Assembly (NCBI RefSeq): GCF_000829825.1 | Contig: NZ_JXSL01000020.1 | Coordinates: 372,001-436,000, forward strand | Reading direction: 5' to 3' | Source: Paramagnetospirillum magnetotacticum MS-1 | GTDB taxonomy: Bacteria > Pseudomonadota > Alphaproteobacteria > Rhodospirillales > Magnetospirillaceae | DNA: 64,000 bases | Shown: one piece after another, positions 49,307 through 58,392 of the stretch | Layout of the letters: each line of letters starts with the position of its first letter | How positions within the stretch are numbered: the first letter of the stretch is position 1 | The notes under the pieces: generated by a model | The model's database searches: none | Seen by the model: the letters and a program-made list of their open reading frames with translations, nothing else | Told to the model about the DNA's origin: nothing | Position numbers and translations under genes: made by a program

Positions 49307-49399
49307 ATGTATATGATTGAACTGGCGATCGTGTCGCTAATGAAGCTGGTGCAGGGTCTCTTCGACCAAGAGGAAAGCGGGCATTCGCCGCTGGTCTGA
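49307..49399 (+). CDS. Very short ORF with a perfect ribosome site (30 aa)
   Basis: The ORF encodes MYMIELAIVSLMKLVQGLF followed by DQEESGHSPLV: one hydrophobic helix then an acidic tail. A perfect AGGAGG precedes the ATG by six bases. The strong ribosome site, rather than any homology, supports translation. It could be a small membrane peptide or leader. Confidence 0.45.
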   Translation: MYMIELAIVSLMKLVQGLFDQEESGHSPLV

Positions 49400-49465
49400 C
49401 ACCGGGCGCCCCCTATTGGCGGACAAGCCGCCGCCAAGCGGGGGGCATTCCCGCGCGACGTGTCG

Positions 49466-49672
49466 CTACGTCACCAGGGTGAGCCCCAGCCGGGCTCCCA
49501 CTTCGGCCAGCAGGCTCAGAATCTCGCTATCGACCAGATCCTTGGCCAGGGCCATGCCGATGCAAAGGCGCAGGATCTCGTCCTTGCTGGCCGTGGCGCT
49601 GAGACTGGTGACCACCTGAGTTGCCAGTCGCTTGATTTCCGCTTTCGTCTCGAAGCCTGTTTCCCAGGTCAT
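49466..49672 (-). CDS. Small hypothetical protein (68 aa)
   Basis: A 68-residue helical protein (MTWETGFETKAEIKRLATQV start) with an ATG preceded by GGGAGGATTC. No recognised domain. Ribosome site and helical amphipathic character support a real gene. It runs opposite to the 30-residue ORF. Confidence 0.5.
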   Translation of the reverse strand: MTWETGFETKAEIKRLATQVVTSLSATASKDEILRLCIGMALAKDLVDSEILSLLAEVGARLGLTLVT

Positions 49673-49748
49673 CTTGAATCCTCCCAATTAAAATAGGGGT
49701 ACTCCAAGATCGGGGGCGCTTCAAGTTACAACGAGTTTACGGAGACTG

Positions 49749-49786
49749 GAAAAGGCGAAAGGCCCCAGGTGTCCCTGAGGCCTTTC
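49749..49786 (-). terminator. Terminator of tRNA-Thr
   Basis: On the minus strand GAAAGGCCTCAGG (49786-49774) pairs with CCTGGGGCCTTTC (49769-49757) around a four-base loop, with one G-U, followed by a short T-rich run. It ends right after the tRNA-Thr CCA. Confidence 0.8.
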
Positions 49787-49787
49787 A

Positions 49788-49863
49788 TGGTGCTGCCGAA
49801 TGGAATCGAACCATCGACCTTACCCTTACCAAGGGTATGCTCTACCGACTGAGCTACGGCAGC
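49788..49863 (-). tRNA. tRNA-Thr (anticodon GGT)
   Basis: A 76-base cloverleaf on the minus strand with encoded CCA. The acceptor begins GCTGCCG, the D arm is GCTCAGTCGGTAGAGC, the anticodon stem-loop TACCC-TTGGTAA-GGGTA gives GGT, and the T loop is TTCGATT. All stems pair. Confidence 0.95.
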
Positions 49864-49986
49864 AATTTCAAGGAGCAGCGGGCCACCCCGTGAAGAGGGG
49901 CGCTTTATGCCACACTCGATATGCCGACGCAAGCGTCTTTCCTGGGCTCTTGACGCGCTTTTCACAAGGGCTCAAAACTGCCACCC

Positions 49987-50193
49987 ATGAATGATGATTC
50001 CTGCCCGAAATTCTCGGCCCGCGGCCATGCCGAGGCCGCCCGGCGCCAGCAGCGTCAGGCCGAGGCTTTGCGGGCCAATCTGGCGCGGCGTAAGGCCCAG
50101 GGGCGCGCCCGCGCCGAAGGGGAGGCGGAAGCCGCGCCGGGGGGCGAGCCTTGCTCCGCTTCCGGCCCTGGAGTACAAGACAGCGAGACTTGA
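49987..50193 (+). CDS. Small basic hypothetical protein upstream of dcd
   Basis: A 68-residue, Ala/Arg-rich protein (EAARRQQRQAEALRANLARR) that lies 15 bases before dcd. Its helical, basic character and spacing suggest a real small gene, possibly cotranscribed with dcd. No family is certain. Confidence 0.5.
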   Translation: MNDDSCPKFSARGHAEAARRQQRQAEALRANLARRKAQGRARAEGEAEAAPGGEPCSASGPGVQDSET

Positions 50194-50208
50194 AGAGGAA
50201 TAGCGCTC

Positions 50209-50763
50209 ATGTCCGTCATGCCCGACAGCTGGATCCGCGAGATGGCCAAGACCAAGGGCATGATCGAGCCCTTCACCGAAAAGCAGCAACGCGCCGGTGT
50301 CATCTCCTACGGCGTCTCCTCCTATGGCTACGACGCCCGCGTCAGCCGCGAGTTCAAGATCTTCACCAATGTGGATTCGGCGGTGGTCGACCCCAAATCC
50401 TTCTCGCCCAATAGCCTGGTGGATCGCGAGACCGATGTCTGCGTCATTCCGCCCAACAGCTTCGCCCTGGCCCGCACGGTGGAGTATTTCCGCATTCCCA
50501 GGGACGTTTTGGTCATCTGCCTGGGCAAGTCCACCTATGCCCGCTGCGGCATCATCGTCAATGTGACGCCGCTGGAGCCCGAATGGGAAGGCCACGTCAC
50601 CTTGGAATTCTCCAACACCACGCCGCTGCCCGCCAAGATCTATGCGGGGGAGGGGGCTTGCCAGTTCATCTTCCTGAAAGGTGATTCCGTGTGCGAGACC
50701 TCCTATTCCGACCGGTCGGGCAAATATCAGGGGCAGCAGGGTGTCACCCTGCCCCGCCTCTGA
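50209..50763 (+). CDS. dcd: dCTP deaminase
   Basis: Converts dCTP to dUTP for dTTP synthesis. 184 residues with the family motifs [15 protein letters not shown], the catalytic region [31 protein letters not shown] (parts) and the C-terminal [17 protein letters not shown]. The next gene starts inside its last bases, so the two are coupled. Confidence 0.96.
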   Translation: MSVMPDSWIREMAKTKGMIEPFTEKQQRAGVISYGVSSYGYDARVSREFKIFTNVDSAVVDPKSFSPNSLVDRETDVCVIPPNSFALARTVEYFRIPRDVLVICLGKSTYARCGIIVNVTPLEPEWEGHVTLEFSNTTPLPAKIYAGEGACQFIFLKGDSVCETSYSDRSGKYQGQQGVTLPRL

Positions 50764-52273
50764 CGCGACCGGGGCCGAGGCCTTTCTGGCCGATCCCCGC
50801 AGCCATGGCGGGGCGGCGGTGGAGCGGATCGACACCCATATCTCCACCCTGTTCCTGGCCGCAGACCGCGTCTTCAAGCTGAAGAAGCCGGTCTGCCTGC
50901 CATTCCTCGATTTCACCAGTCTGGCGGCGCGCCAGAAAGCCTGCGAGGCGGAGCTTGAAATCAACCGCCGCGCCTCGCCCGAGCTTTATCTCGGCCTGCG
51001 CCGCCTGACCCGAAAGGCGGGTGGCGGGCTGGAACTGGACGGACCGGGCGAGGTGGTGGACTGGGCGGTGGAAATGCGCCGCTTTGACCAGGAGGGGCTG
51101 TTCGACCGATTGGCGCAGCGGGGCGAACTGGATCGTTCGCGCTGCAACGCGCTGACCGAGGCCATCGCCGCCTTTCACCTCAATGCGCCGGTGCGAAGCG
51201 ATCGGGGCGGGCGGGCCGGTCTGGACTGGACCATCGCCACCAACCGCCTGTCCATGTTGGCCCAGTCCGCCATCCTGCCCGTGGATGAGGTGGAGGATCT
51301 GGCGGACAGTTCCTTTGCCGCCCTGGAGCGATTCGCGCCCCGCATGGAGGAGCGGCGTTTGGGCGGACTGGTGCGCCAGTGCCATGGCGATCTGCATCTG
51401 GGCAATATCTGTCTGTGGCAGGGACGGCCCACCCTGTTCGACGCCATCGAGTTCTCCGAGGATATCGCCTGTATCGATGTGATCTATGATCTGGCCTTCC
51501 TGCTCATGGATCTGGACCATCGCGGCGCGCGGCAACAGGCCAATTGGGTGATGAACCACTATCTGGATCTCACCGGCGATTTCGCTGGGATCGCCCCCAT
51601 GCCGCTTTATCTTTCGGCCCGCGCCGGGGTGCGCGCCCATGTCTGCGCCACCATGGCCCATGGGGCGAGCGGGGAGGGGCGCGATAAATTGGTGGTCGAT
51701 GCGCGCTCTTATCTGGCCGCCGCCAGGGCCTATCTGTCGCCGCCGCCGCCCCGGCTGCTGGCGGTGGGTGGGCTGTCGGGCAGCGGCAAGTCGCGCATGG
51801 GCCGCGAACTGGCGCCCTTTCTGGCGGTGCCGGGCGCGGCGGTGGTGCGCAGCGATTCCTTGCGCAAGCATCTGATGGGTGTCGCCATCGACCAGAAGCT
51901 GGGCCCCGAGGGTTATGTCCCCGAGGTCACCGAACGCACCTATGAGCGTCTCTACGCCACCTGCGCCGGTTTGCTGGCCGACGGGCATTCGGCGGTGGCC
52001 GACGCTGTCTTCGCCAAGCCGGAGCAACGGGTCGCCATCGAGCGCGTCGCCAAGGCGGCGGGCGCGCGCTTCGACGGATTGTGGCTGGAGGCGCCCGCCG
52101 AGCTGTCCAAGGCCCGTATCGCCGAGCGCAAGGCCAATGTCTCGGACGCCACGCCCCAGGTGCTGGAGCATCAGTTGTCCTATGATCTGGGCGCTATCGC
52201 CTGGACCCGGATCGATTCCGCGCCACCCAAGGATGTGACCCTGGCCGCTGGCAGGGCGGCGCTTCAGGTATAG
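50741..52273 (+). CDS. Aminoglycoside phosphotransferase-like kinase fused to AAA/P-loop kinase
   Basis: A 510-residue bifunctional protein. The N-terminal ~330 residues resemble an APH-type kinase: [12 protein letters not shown] is the catalytic Brenner loop, [20 protein letters not shown] follows. The C-terminal ~170 residues have a P-loop GGLSGSGKS and look like an AAA_33-type small-molecule kinase. Such fused proteins are common in alphaproteobacteria but their substrate is not known. The GTG start at 50741 overlaps the dcd end by 23 bases. Confidence 0.75.
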   Translation: MSPCPASDATGAEAFLADPRSHGGAAVERIDTHISTLFLAADRVFKLKKPVCLPFLDFTSLAARQKACEAELEINRRASPELYLGLRRLTRKAGGGLELDGPGEVVDWAVEMRRFDQEGLFDRLAQRGELDRSRCNALTEAIAAFHLNAPVRSDRGGRAGLDWTIATNRLSMLAQSAILPVDEVEDLADSSFAALERFAPRMEERRLGGLVRQCHGDLHLGNICLWQGRPTLFDAIEFSEDIACIDVIYDLAFLLMDLDHRGARQQANWVMNHYLDLTGDFAGIAPMPLYLSARAGVRAHVCATMAHGASGEGRDKLVVDARSYLAAARAYLSPPPPRLLAVGGLSGSGKSRMGRELAPFLAVPGAAVVRSDSLRKHLMGVAIDQKLGPEGYVPEVTERTYERLYATCAGLLADGHSAVADAVFAKPEQRVAIERVAKAAGARFDGLWLEAPAELSKARIAERKANVSDATPQVLEHQLSYDLGAIAWTRIDSAPPKDVTLAAGRAALQV

Positions 52274-52350
52274 CTCCTCCCGAAGTCTGCGGATTTCCAA
52301 GCCTGGGAATGGGGCGCATAATATTGGTCGTCGCAGGAAGGAGAGCCGTC

Positions 52351-53217
52351 ATGTCCGCCTTCAAATCCATTCTGGTTCCGGTCGAGGCCGAAATGTCCGC
52401 CGCCATTCCCCTGGATACCGCCTTGCGTCTGGCTGGGCGCTTTTCCAGTCATGTGACCGGCCTGCATGTGCGCTCCGATCCCACCAACGCCGTGCCGCTG
52501 GTGGGCGAGGGAATGTCGGGCGCCATGGTCGAGGAGATGATCGGCATCGCCGAAACCCAGGCCGCCCAACGGGCCAAACTGGCCCGTGCCGCCTTTGATG
52601 CCGCCCTGGCCCGCAACGGGACGCCGCTGGTCGATACGCCGCCGGTGGATGGGGTATCGGCGGAATGGGTCGAAGTGGTCGGGCGCGAGGAGGATGTGAT
52701 CACCTGGCGCGGCCGGGTGTCGGATATGGTCGTGTTCAACCATCCCGGCGGCGAAGCCGAGGTGGCCGCCATGATCACGCTGAACACGGCGCTGATGGCC
52801 TGCGGCCGTCCGCTGCTGCTCTGCCCAGCCGAACCGGCGCCGCTGCCCGGCACCAATGTCTGCATCGCCTGGAACGGCAGCGCCGAAGCGGCCCGCGCCG
52901 TGGCCTTCGCCATGCCCTTCCTGCAAGGCGCCTCTGCGGTGACCATCCTGACCGTGGCCGAGCATGCGGGCGGCCCCGCCCCGGCCGGGGATCTGGAGAC
53001 CTATCTGGCCTGGAACGGGATCTGCGCCACCACCACCATCATTCAGGCATCCTCCTCCCATGCGGGCGAGGAATTGCTGCGCCAGACCCGCCAAGTGGGC
53101 GCCGATCTGCTGGTGATGGGGGCCTACACCCATTCGCGCCTGCGCCAGTTGATCCTGGGCGGCGTTACCCGCCATGTCATTTCCCATGCGCAGCTGCATG
53201 TGCTGATGTGCCACTGA
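52351..53217 (+). CDS. Tandem universal stress protein (UspA)
   Basis: A 288-residue protein with two Usp-like halves. The first starts AFKSILVPVEAEMSA, the second CIAWNGSAEAARAVAFAMPF. The C-terminal MGAYTHSRLRQLILGG (G-x2-G-x9-G(S/T)-like) is the ATP-binding motif of the second half. Cytoplasmic stress factor. ATG 52351 follows AGGAGAG. The stop overlaps the Nudix start. Confidence 0.85.
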   Translation: MSAFKSILVPVEAEMSAAIPLDTALRLAGRFSSHVTGLHVRSDPTNAVPLVGEGMSGAMVEEMIGIAETQAAQRAKLARAAFDAALARNGTPLVDTPPVDGVSAEWVEVVGREEDVITWRGRVSDMVVFNHPGGEAEVAAMITLNTALMACGRPLLLCPAEPAPLPGTNVCIAWNGSAEAARAVAFAMPFLQGASAVTILTVAEHAGGPAPAGDLETYLAWNGICATTTIIQASSSHAGEELLRQTRQVGADLLVMGAYTHSRLRQLILGGVTRHVISHAQLHVLMCH

Positions 53218-53924
53218 TGGGGGTGAAAGGGTCCCGGCGGCAGGCCGACTACCGTCGCTACCGCGAATTGGTGGAGACCCGGCCGGGGCTGTTCGACCGC
53301 TCCGAAGGCGGGATCGCCATTTTGCTGGACGAGGGCGATATTGCCGCCGCGTCCAAACTGGTGGCCCGTCGCAACCGGGCCAAGGGCCTGCCAGCGTCCT
53401 CGGCATCCATCGGCGTGCTGGTCGAGGATGCCTATATCCTGGTGCTGCGCGACGCGGTGCGCTTTCCCGACGGATCGCTGGGCACCCATAACCGGGTGAT
53501 CTACGCCAATGGCGCCAGGGGGGTGGGCGTGTTGCCTCTGCTCGACGGGCGTATCGTCCTGCTGCGGGTGTTCCGCCACGCCATCGGGCGCTTTCTGCTG
53601 GAGATTCCCCGCGGCTCGGTGGAGGCGGGGGACGAGCTGGAGGAAACCGTGCTGCGTGAAATCGCCGAGGAAACCGGTGGTCATGTCACCACGGCCAGCC
53701 ATCTGGGCCGTTCGTTCTGCGATACCTCTTTATCCAATGCGGGACTCGATTACTTCCTGGCCCAATTGTCATGCGTGGGCGAGCCGCAATTGTCCGAGGG
53801 CATCTTCGATATCGTCATGGTGACACCTGAACGTTTCGCCGAAATGGTGATGACGGGCGAGATGGAGGATACCCATGCCGTCAACGCCTTTTGCATGGCG
53901 CGGCTGCGGGGATTGGTGCCATGA
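53217..53924 (+). CDS. Nudix hydrolase
   Basis: A 235-residue Nudix protein. The Nudix box is GSVEAGDELEETVLREIAEETGG; the first Glu of the consensus is Asp but the REIAEE core is intact. The enzyme hydrolyses a nucleoside diphosphate linked compound such as ADP-ribose or a dinucleotide. Its start overlaps the Usp stop (TGATG) and its stop overlaps the next start, so the three genes are coupled. Confidence 0.85.
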   Translation: MGVKGSRRQADYRRYRELVETRPGLFDRSEGGIAILLDEGDIAAASKLVARRNRAKGLPASSASIGVLVEDAYILVLRDAVRFPDGSLGTHNRVIYANGARGVGVLPLLDGRIVLLRVFRHAIGRFLLEIPRGSVEAGDELEETVLREIAEETGGHVTTASHLGRSFCDTSLSNAGLDYFLAQLSCVGEPQLSEGIFDIVMVTPERFAEMVMTGEMEDTHAVNAFCMARLRGLVP

Positions 53925-54535
53925 CCGTCTTTCTGGTTCGCCATGGCCAATCGGAAGGTAATCGCGATGTGGTGTTCTCCGGGCTCAGCGATCATCCGCT
54001 GACCCCCTTGGGGCGCGCCCAGGCGGCCGAGGCCGGGCGGTCGCTGCTTGGGTTGCGCTTTGCCCATGTACTGACCTCGTGCCTGTCACGGGCTGTGGAG
54101 ACCTGCGACCTGCTGCTGGCGGCGTCGGGTTCGGAGGTGGGAAACCGCAGGCGCCTTGAGCGTTTGAACGAGCGCAATTTCGGGGTGTTCGAGGGCAACG
54201 CCGACGATTCTGCGACCCTGGCCGCCGATCCGATCCGCCGGAGTGTCGCCTACGACGTGGCCTATCGCCCCGAGGGTGGCGAGTCCATGCTGGACTGCCT
54301 GGAGCGGTCGGTGATTTGCTTCGAGGCGGATATTCTGCCCCTGGCTGTGGATGGTCACGTTCTGGTGGTGACCCATGGCAATGTGGTGCGTTCCCTGGCC
54401 CTTTATCACCTGGGCTGGCCGGTGGACATGCTGCCGGAGATGCCGTCGCGCAACTGCCTGATTACCCGGATCGAGCCGTTGGGCTGGGTCAAACCCGCTC
54501 GGACAGCCAGATGGCCAGGCGGCAGCCACCCTTGA
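53921..54535 (+). CDS. Histidine phosphatase (phosphoglycerate mutase family)
   Basis: A 204-residue member of the branch 1 histidine phosphatase family. LVRHGQSEGNRD is the active site with the phosphohistidine, TSCLSRAVETCD and VVTHGNVVRSL give the second histidine. Dependence on 2,3-bisphosphoglycerate or other phosphatase activity cannot be decided. The 3' end overlaps the convergent coq7 gene. Confidence 0.88.
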   Translation: MTVFLVRHGQSEGNRDVVFSGLSDHPLTPLGRAQAAEAGRSLLGLRFAHVLTSCLSRAVETCDLLLAASGSEVGNRRRLERLNERNFGVFEGNADDSATLAADPIRRSVAYDVAYRPEGGESMLDCLERSVICFEADILPLAVDGHVLVVTHGNVVRSLALYHLGWPVDMLPEMPSRNCLITRIEPLGWVKPARTARWPGGSHP

Positions 54536-55052
54536 TGGCCGCCGAAAGCAGGGGATAGGCCGGGGCCTGTTCGGCACCGTGCTCCAGACCGATATCGCGG
54601 TGCTCCAACTCGTCCTGGCGGAATTTGACGATGGTGTCCTTAAGCGCCGCCTCGTCCTCGCCCAGTTGCTCGGCCTGACGGGCGTAATGCTCGTCGATGG
54701 TCTCTTCCACCGCCACGGTGCAGGCCATGGCCGCCTTCTCGCCCAGCAGGGCGGTGCCCGCCCCCAAGGCGAAGCCAGCCAGATGCCACAGTGGAGACAG
54801 GATGGTCGGTCGGGTGCGGCGCTCGGAGATCATGCGGTTGAAGGTGTCTAGATGCTCCTGCTCCTGCTCGGCCATGCGCTTGAGCAGGGGCGCGGCGGGA
54901 CCGCCCTTGCGGCCAAGAATGGCCCTTTGCCCCTGATAGATGCGCACCGCGCCCAGTTCGCCCGCCTGATTGACCCGCAAGAAGCGGTCGATCAGTCCGG
55001 CATGGTCGAGGTCGCCGGGAATGGCATTGCCGCCGGTCTTCTTTCTGTTCAT
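54489..55052 (-). CDS. coq7: Ubiquinone hydroxylase Coq7
   Basis: A 187-residue di-iron carboxylate enzyme that hydroxylates demethoxyubiquinone. The E..ExxH pattern is visible: RVNQAGELGAVRIYQGQ, EQEQEHLDTFN, then VEETIDEHYARQ and FRQDELEHRDIG. Length fits the bacterial form. The start at 55052 overlaps the dsbB stop by ATGA. The frame to 55550 beyond is not part of the protein. Confidence 0.92.
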   Translation of the reverse strand: MNRKKTGGNAIPGDLDHAGLIDRFLRVNQAGELGAVRIYQGQRAILGRKGGPAAPLLKRMAEQEQEHLDTFNRMISERRTRPTILSPLWHLAGFALGAGTALLGEKAAMACTVAVEETIDEHYARQAEQLGEDEAALKDTIVKFRQDELEHRDIGLEHGAEQAPAYPLLSAAIKGGCRLAIWLSERV

Positions 55053-55528
55053 GAGGAGGCCTCCGAACGCTTGACCGCCCACAGCACGCCCAGGCCGAAC
55101 AGGGCCGAGAACGGGACGTTGAGGACGGCCATGGTGATGCCGTGGAACGACCATGCCGGGGTATCGCATTGGGCCTCGGCGGGGCGGCTCATCTCGGCCA
55201 TCAGGTCGGCTACGGCGATGTCTCCGCCTTGGGCGCCGGAGCAGACCGCAGACGCCCACCAATGCTGTTCCACCCCCACATGGTAGATTGCGATGCCGCC
55301 ATTGATCAGCAGCAAGAGGCCTGCGATGCGCAGCAGGAGACTGGCGGGCGGGTCCGCCTTCAGGGCGGCAAGTCCCAAGAGGGCGGCCAGGACGAAGGGC
55401 ACCCTCTGAATCAGGCAGAGATTGCAGGGGCGCAGGCCGAACCCATACTGGGCGACCAGGGCGAAAGCCAGGGCGGCGAGGCAGGTGGCGGCCACCGAAA
55501 GGGCGATGGAGCGGGTCGTGATGTTCAT
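55049..55528 (-). CDS. dsbB: Disulfide bond formation protein DsbB
   Basis: A 159-residue inner membrane protein with four TM helices. CNLC at the end of helix 1 is the first redox pair, and two more cysteines (SAVCSG and AEAQCDT) lie in the second periplasmic loop. It reoxidises DsbA and passes electrons to quinone. Coupling with coq7, the ubiquinone gene, is apt as DsbB uses quinone. Confidence 0.88.
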   Translation of the reverse strand: MNITTRSIALSVAATCLAALAFALVAQYGFGLRPCNLCLIQRVPFVLAALLGLAALKADPPASLLLRIAGLLLLINGGIAIYHVGVEQHWWASAVCSGAQGGDIAVADLMAEMSRPAEAQCDTPAWSFHGITMAVLNVPFSALFGLGVLWAVKRSEASS

Positions 55529-55542
55529 TGCACCGCACTATA

Positions 55543-56544
55543 ATGGCCATGCCGGAGCTTGACCATCATAACCCGCGCCGCCCACAATCGGCCTCCCAAG
55601 ACGAAGGAGAGGCCGTGACCCTCGATGAGATCCGGGCGGGCGGCAAATCCGCCCTGGCCCGCGCCCTGGCGGAACTGGAACGCTTTCCCGACGCGCCCGA
55701 AACCGTGGCGCTTTTGGACCGCGCTTATGCCGAACCCCGTGCCCATGTGGTGGGCATGACCGGGCCGCCCGGTGTGGGCAAGTCCACCTTGATGAATGCG
55801 TTGATCGCCGCTTGGCGCGCCGGTGGCCGCACGGTGGGCTGCATCGCCGTCGATCCGTCGTCGCGGCGCTCTGGCGGCGCCTTGCTGGGCGACCGCACCC
55901 GGCTGACTACCGATCCCGAAGACCAGGGCATCTTTGTGCGCTCCATGGCGGCCCGCGACCGTCTGGGCGGTCTGGCGGCGCTGACCGTCTCGGCCATGGT
56001 GCTGATGCGGGCCCTCTACGACGTGGTTCTGATCGAGACGGTGGGGGTCGGCCAGAGCGAGACCGACGTGGTGGGGGTCGCCGATACGGTTCTGTTCTGC
56101 GTCCAGCCGGGCTCGGGCGATTCGCTGCAGTTCATGAAGGCGGGCATCGCCGAGATCCCCCATGTGGTGGTGGTGACCAAGGCGGATATGGGCGCGGCGG
56201 CGGTGCGCGCCCGCGCCGATGTGCTGGGCGCGCTGGGCCTGGGCGGCGGTGGCGGTCAGGAAGGCTGGGAAACGCCGGTTCTGATGGTGTCGTCGGCACG
56301 GCGCGAAGGGGTGGAGGCCTTGGTCGCGGCCATGGACGGCCATGCCGCCTGGCTGGGGGCCGAGGAGCGTCTGGCGGCGGCGCGGCATGCCCAGGCCGAG
56401 GCCTGGCTGGAAGAAGCGATCCGCGAACGCTTCGGCCGCGAGGGCGTGCGCCGTGCCGGGGATTTGTCGCTCGAGCGGGGGGACTCTCCCTTCGTCCGGC
56501 TGGCCCAATTGTCGGCCCGGCTCGGTTTCGACGCTAAAGGTTGA
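55543..56544 (+). CDS. MeaB/ArgK-type GTPase, methylmalonyl-CoA mutase chaperone
   Basis: A 333-residue P-loop GTPase of the G3E-related MeaB family. Walker A GPPGVGKST, the CIAVDPSSRRSGGALLGDR motif typical of MeaB, switch ETVGVGQSE and the guanine-specificity VVTKADMG are all present. It protects and loads the B12-dependent methylmalonyl-CoA mutase. Start is uncertain: ATG 55543 or 55549; a GTG is at 55615. It is divergent from dsbB. Confidence 0.88.
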   Translation: MAMPELDHHNPRRPQSASQDEGEAVTLDEIRAGGKSALARALAELERFPDAPETVALLDRAYAEPRAHVVGMTGPPGVGKSTLMNALIAAWRAGGRTVGCIAVDPSSRRSGGALLGDRTRLTTDPEDQGIFVRSMAARDRLGGLAALTVSAMVLMRALYDVVLIETVGVGQSETDVVGVADTVLFCVQPGSGDSLQFMKAGIAEIPHVVVVTKADMGAAAVRARADVLGALGLGGGGGQEGWETPVLMVSSARREGVEALVAAMDGHAAWLGAEERLAAARHAQAEAWLEEAIRERFGREGVRRAGDLSLERGDSPFVRLAQLSARLGFDAKG

Positions 56545-56604
56545 TTAAAATCATTAGGTCTCGCCGCAGATATTGACATCCCCCGTCATTCGACCGACCA
56601 TCGC

Positions 56605-57948
56605 ATGACTATTGTCTTAGGGGGAAACGTGCCCTCGTCCGCCACTGCCGCCGGGGCTGGTACTGCCGTCATGGATCACGAGCTCCTCGAGCTCGTGTCG
56701 GCGCTCGTCTGTATTTTGCACCAGGGCAATGTGGTCTTCATCAATCAGGCGGGCGTCAAGGTTCTGGGGCTTGGTTCCCAGCTTGACGCGCTGGGCACCG
56801 CCTTTGTCGAATTCGTGGAAACCGACTACCGCTTCCTGGTGGAGGCCGGTTGGGAATTGCTGGCCGAGGAAGAGTTTCTGCCTCTCAAGCTGATGCGCCG
56901 CGACGGCACCATGTTCGAGGCGGAAATCCGCGTCCGCCTCATTCCCGGCCCCGAGGAATCGTTTCTGCTCGAAGCCCGCGACATCTCCAAATTCGTCAGG
57001 TCGGCCGAGGCCCTGCGCGAGCGCGAGGAACGGTTGCAGGGCGTGCTGGCTTCGGTGGCGGAAGGCATCATCACTGTCGACGAACGCGGCGTGATCGAAA
57101 GCTCCAATCCGGCGGCCGAGCGCATGTTCGGCCATGGGAAGGGAAAGCTGGTGGGCCAGCATATCGGCCAGTTGATGGGAGCAGAGCGCCGCGAGCAGCA
57201 CCAGGAACTGTTCAATCAGTATTTGGCCGGTTCGGCCAAGCTGATGGGCCGGTCCGTCGAAAGCCTGGGCTTTCGCGCCGATGGCGGCAGCTTCCCCCTG
57301 GAGATTTCGGTTTCAGAGTTGCGCCACGGCAAGGGCCGCCTGTTCACCGGTATCCTGCGCGATATTTCCGAGCGCAAGGAGAATGAGGAGCGGATCAAGC
57401 GTCTGGCCCATCACGACACCCTGACCGGCCTGCCCAACCGCAATCTGCTCAACGACCGCATCAGCCATGCCCTGGCCCGCGTCCGGCGCCATGGCGGGCG
57501 CATGGCCGTGCTTTATGTGGATCTGGACAAGTTCAAGCCCATCAACGACACGCTGGGCCATGAAGCCGGTGACGCGGTCCTTAGGGAAGTGGCGCAGCGC
57601 CTGGATCATTGCGTGCGCAGTTCCGACACGGTGTCGCGAGTCGGCGGCGACGAGTTCGTGGTGGTGGTCGAAGAGATCGGCCGCCCCGGCGAGGCCGCCC
57701 AGGTGGCGCGCAAAATCCTCGAAGCCCTGGGAACGCCCATCGCCTATGAGAACCATGCCTGTCAGGTGGGAGCATCCATCGGCATCGCGGTCTTCCCCGA
57801 TGACGGCAATACCATGGAAGAGGTCAGCAAGGCCGCCGACGTGGCCATGTACCGGGTCAAGCATTCGGGCCGCAACGGCTATTGCTTCTATTCCGACTCG
57901 ATGCCGGTCGAGGACCTTGATCTGGCCGAGGTTCCGGCAGGCGGCTGA
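56605..57948 (+). CDS. PAS-PAS-GGDEF diguanylate cyclase
   Basis: A 447-residue cytoplasmic sensor. Two PAS domains lie at about 25-130 and 140-260 (GIITVDERGVIESSNPAAERMFG). The GGDEF domain at about 275-435 has an intact GGDEF, with RSSD five residues before it as an I-site. It should make c-di-GMP and respond to product inhibition. It converges on the zeta subunit gene. Confidence 0.92.
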   Translation: MTIVLGGNVPSSATAAGAGTAVMDHELLELVSALVCILHQGNVVFINQAGVKVLGLGSQLDALGTAFVEFVETDYRFLVEAGWELLAEEEFLPLKLMRRDGTMFEAEIRVRLIPGPEESFLLEARDISKFVRSAEALREREERLQGVLASVAEGIITVDERGVIESSNPAAERMFGHGKGKLVGQHIGQLMGAERREQHQELFNQYLAGSAKLMGRSVESLGFRADGGSFPLEISVSELRHGKGRLFTGILRDISERKENEERIKRLAHHDTLTGLPNRNLLNDRISHALARVRRHGGRMAVLYVDLDKFKPINDTLGHEAGDAVLREVAQRLDHCVRSSDTVSRVGGDEFVVVVEEIGRPGEAAQVARKILEALGTPIAYENHACQVGASIGIAVFPDDGNTMEEVSKAADVAMYRVKHSGRNGYCFYSDSMPVEDLDLAEVPAGG

Positions 57949-57951
57949 ACC

Positions 57952-58281
57952 CTACGGGCGTCCCATCTCGGTGACGATCTGTTCGCGCGCGATTTCCAGT
58001 AAGACCGCCATCTGGTGGCGGATGGCCGCCTCGTCCAGGGTGATGCCGCTGGCGATGAAGTCACGGACGATCTTGTGTCCGGCATCGCGGTCGGTGGCGT
58101 CGAATTCCACATCGACCACACTCAGGGCATAAGTCTTGGCGGCATCGCCGGAAATCCCCATCTGCTCGGCGGCCCAAAGCCCCAACAGCTTGTCGCGGCG
58201 GATTCTGGCCTTGAATTCCTGTTCCTGGTCCAGCCTGTATTTGGCCTCGAAGGCTTTTTCGCGATCGTCGAAAGCAGTCAT
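57952..58281 (-). CDS. F-ATPase inhibitor subunit zeta (DUF1476)
   Basis: A 109-residue protein matching the alphaproteobacterial zeta inhibitor of F1Fo-ATP synthase: DDREKAFEAKYRLDQEQEF at the N-terminus, RRDKLLGLWAAE, and the C-terminal four-helix part. It is not in an atp operon here, which is usual. It blocks ATP hydrolysis when not energised. ATG 58281 is the natural start; further upstream frame is unrelated. Confidence 0.9.
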   Translation of the reverse strand: MTAFDDREKAFEAKYRLDQEQEFKARIRRDKLLGLWAAEQMGISGDAAKTYALSVVDVEFDATDRDAGHKIVRDFIASGITLDEAAIRHQMAVLLEIAREQIVTEMGRP

Positions 58282-58392
58282 GATCAGCCGAGTTCCGTAC
58301 CCTTTGCGATGCTTGGCGCCCACCGGGTGAAAGCGGTGGACGCAAGTCGTGTTATAACGGGCCGACAGGCCGCTCGAAACGGATTTTTGCGA

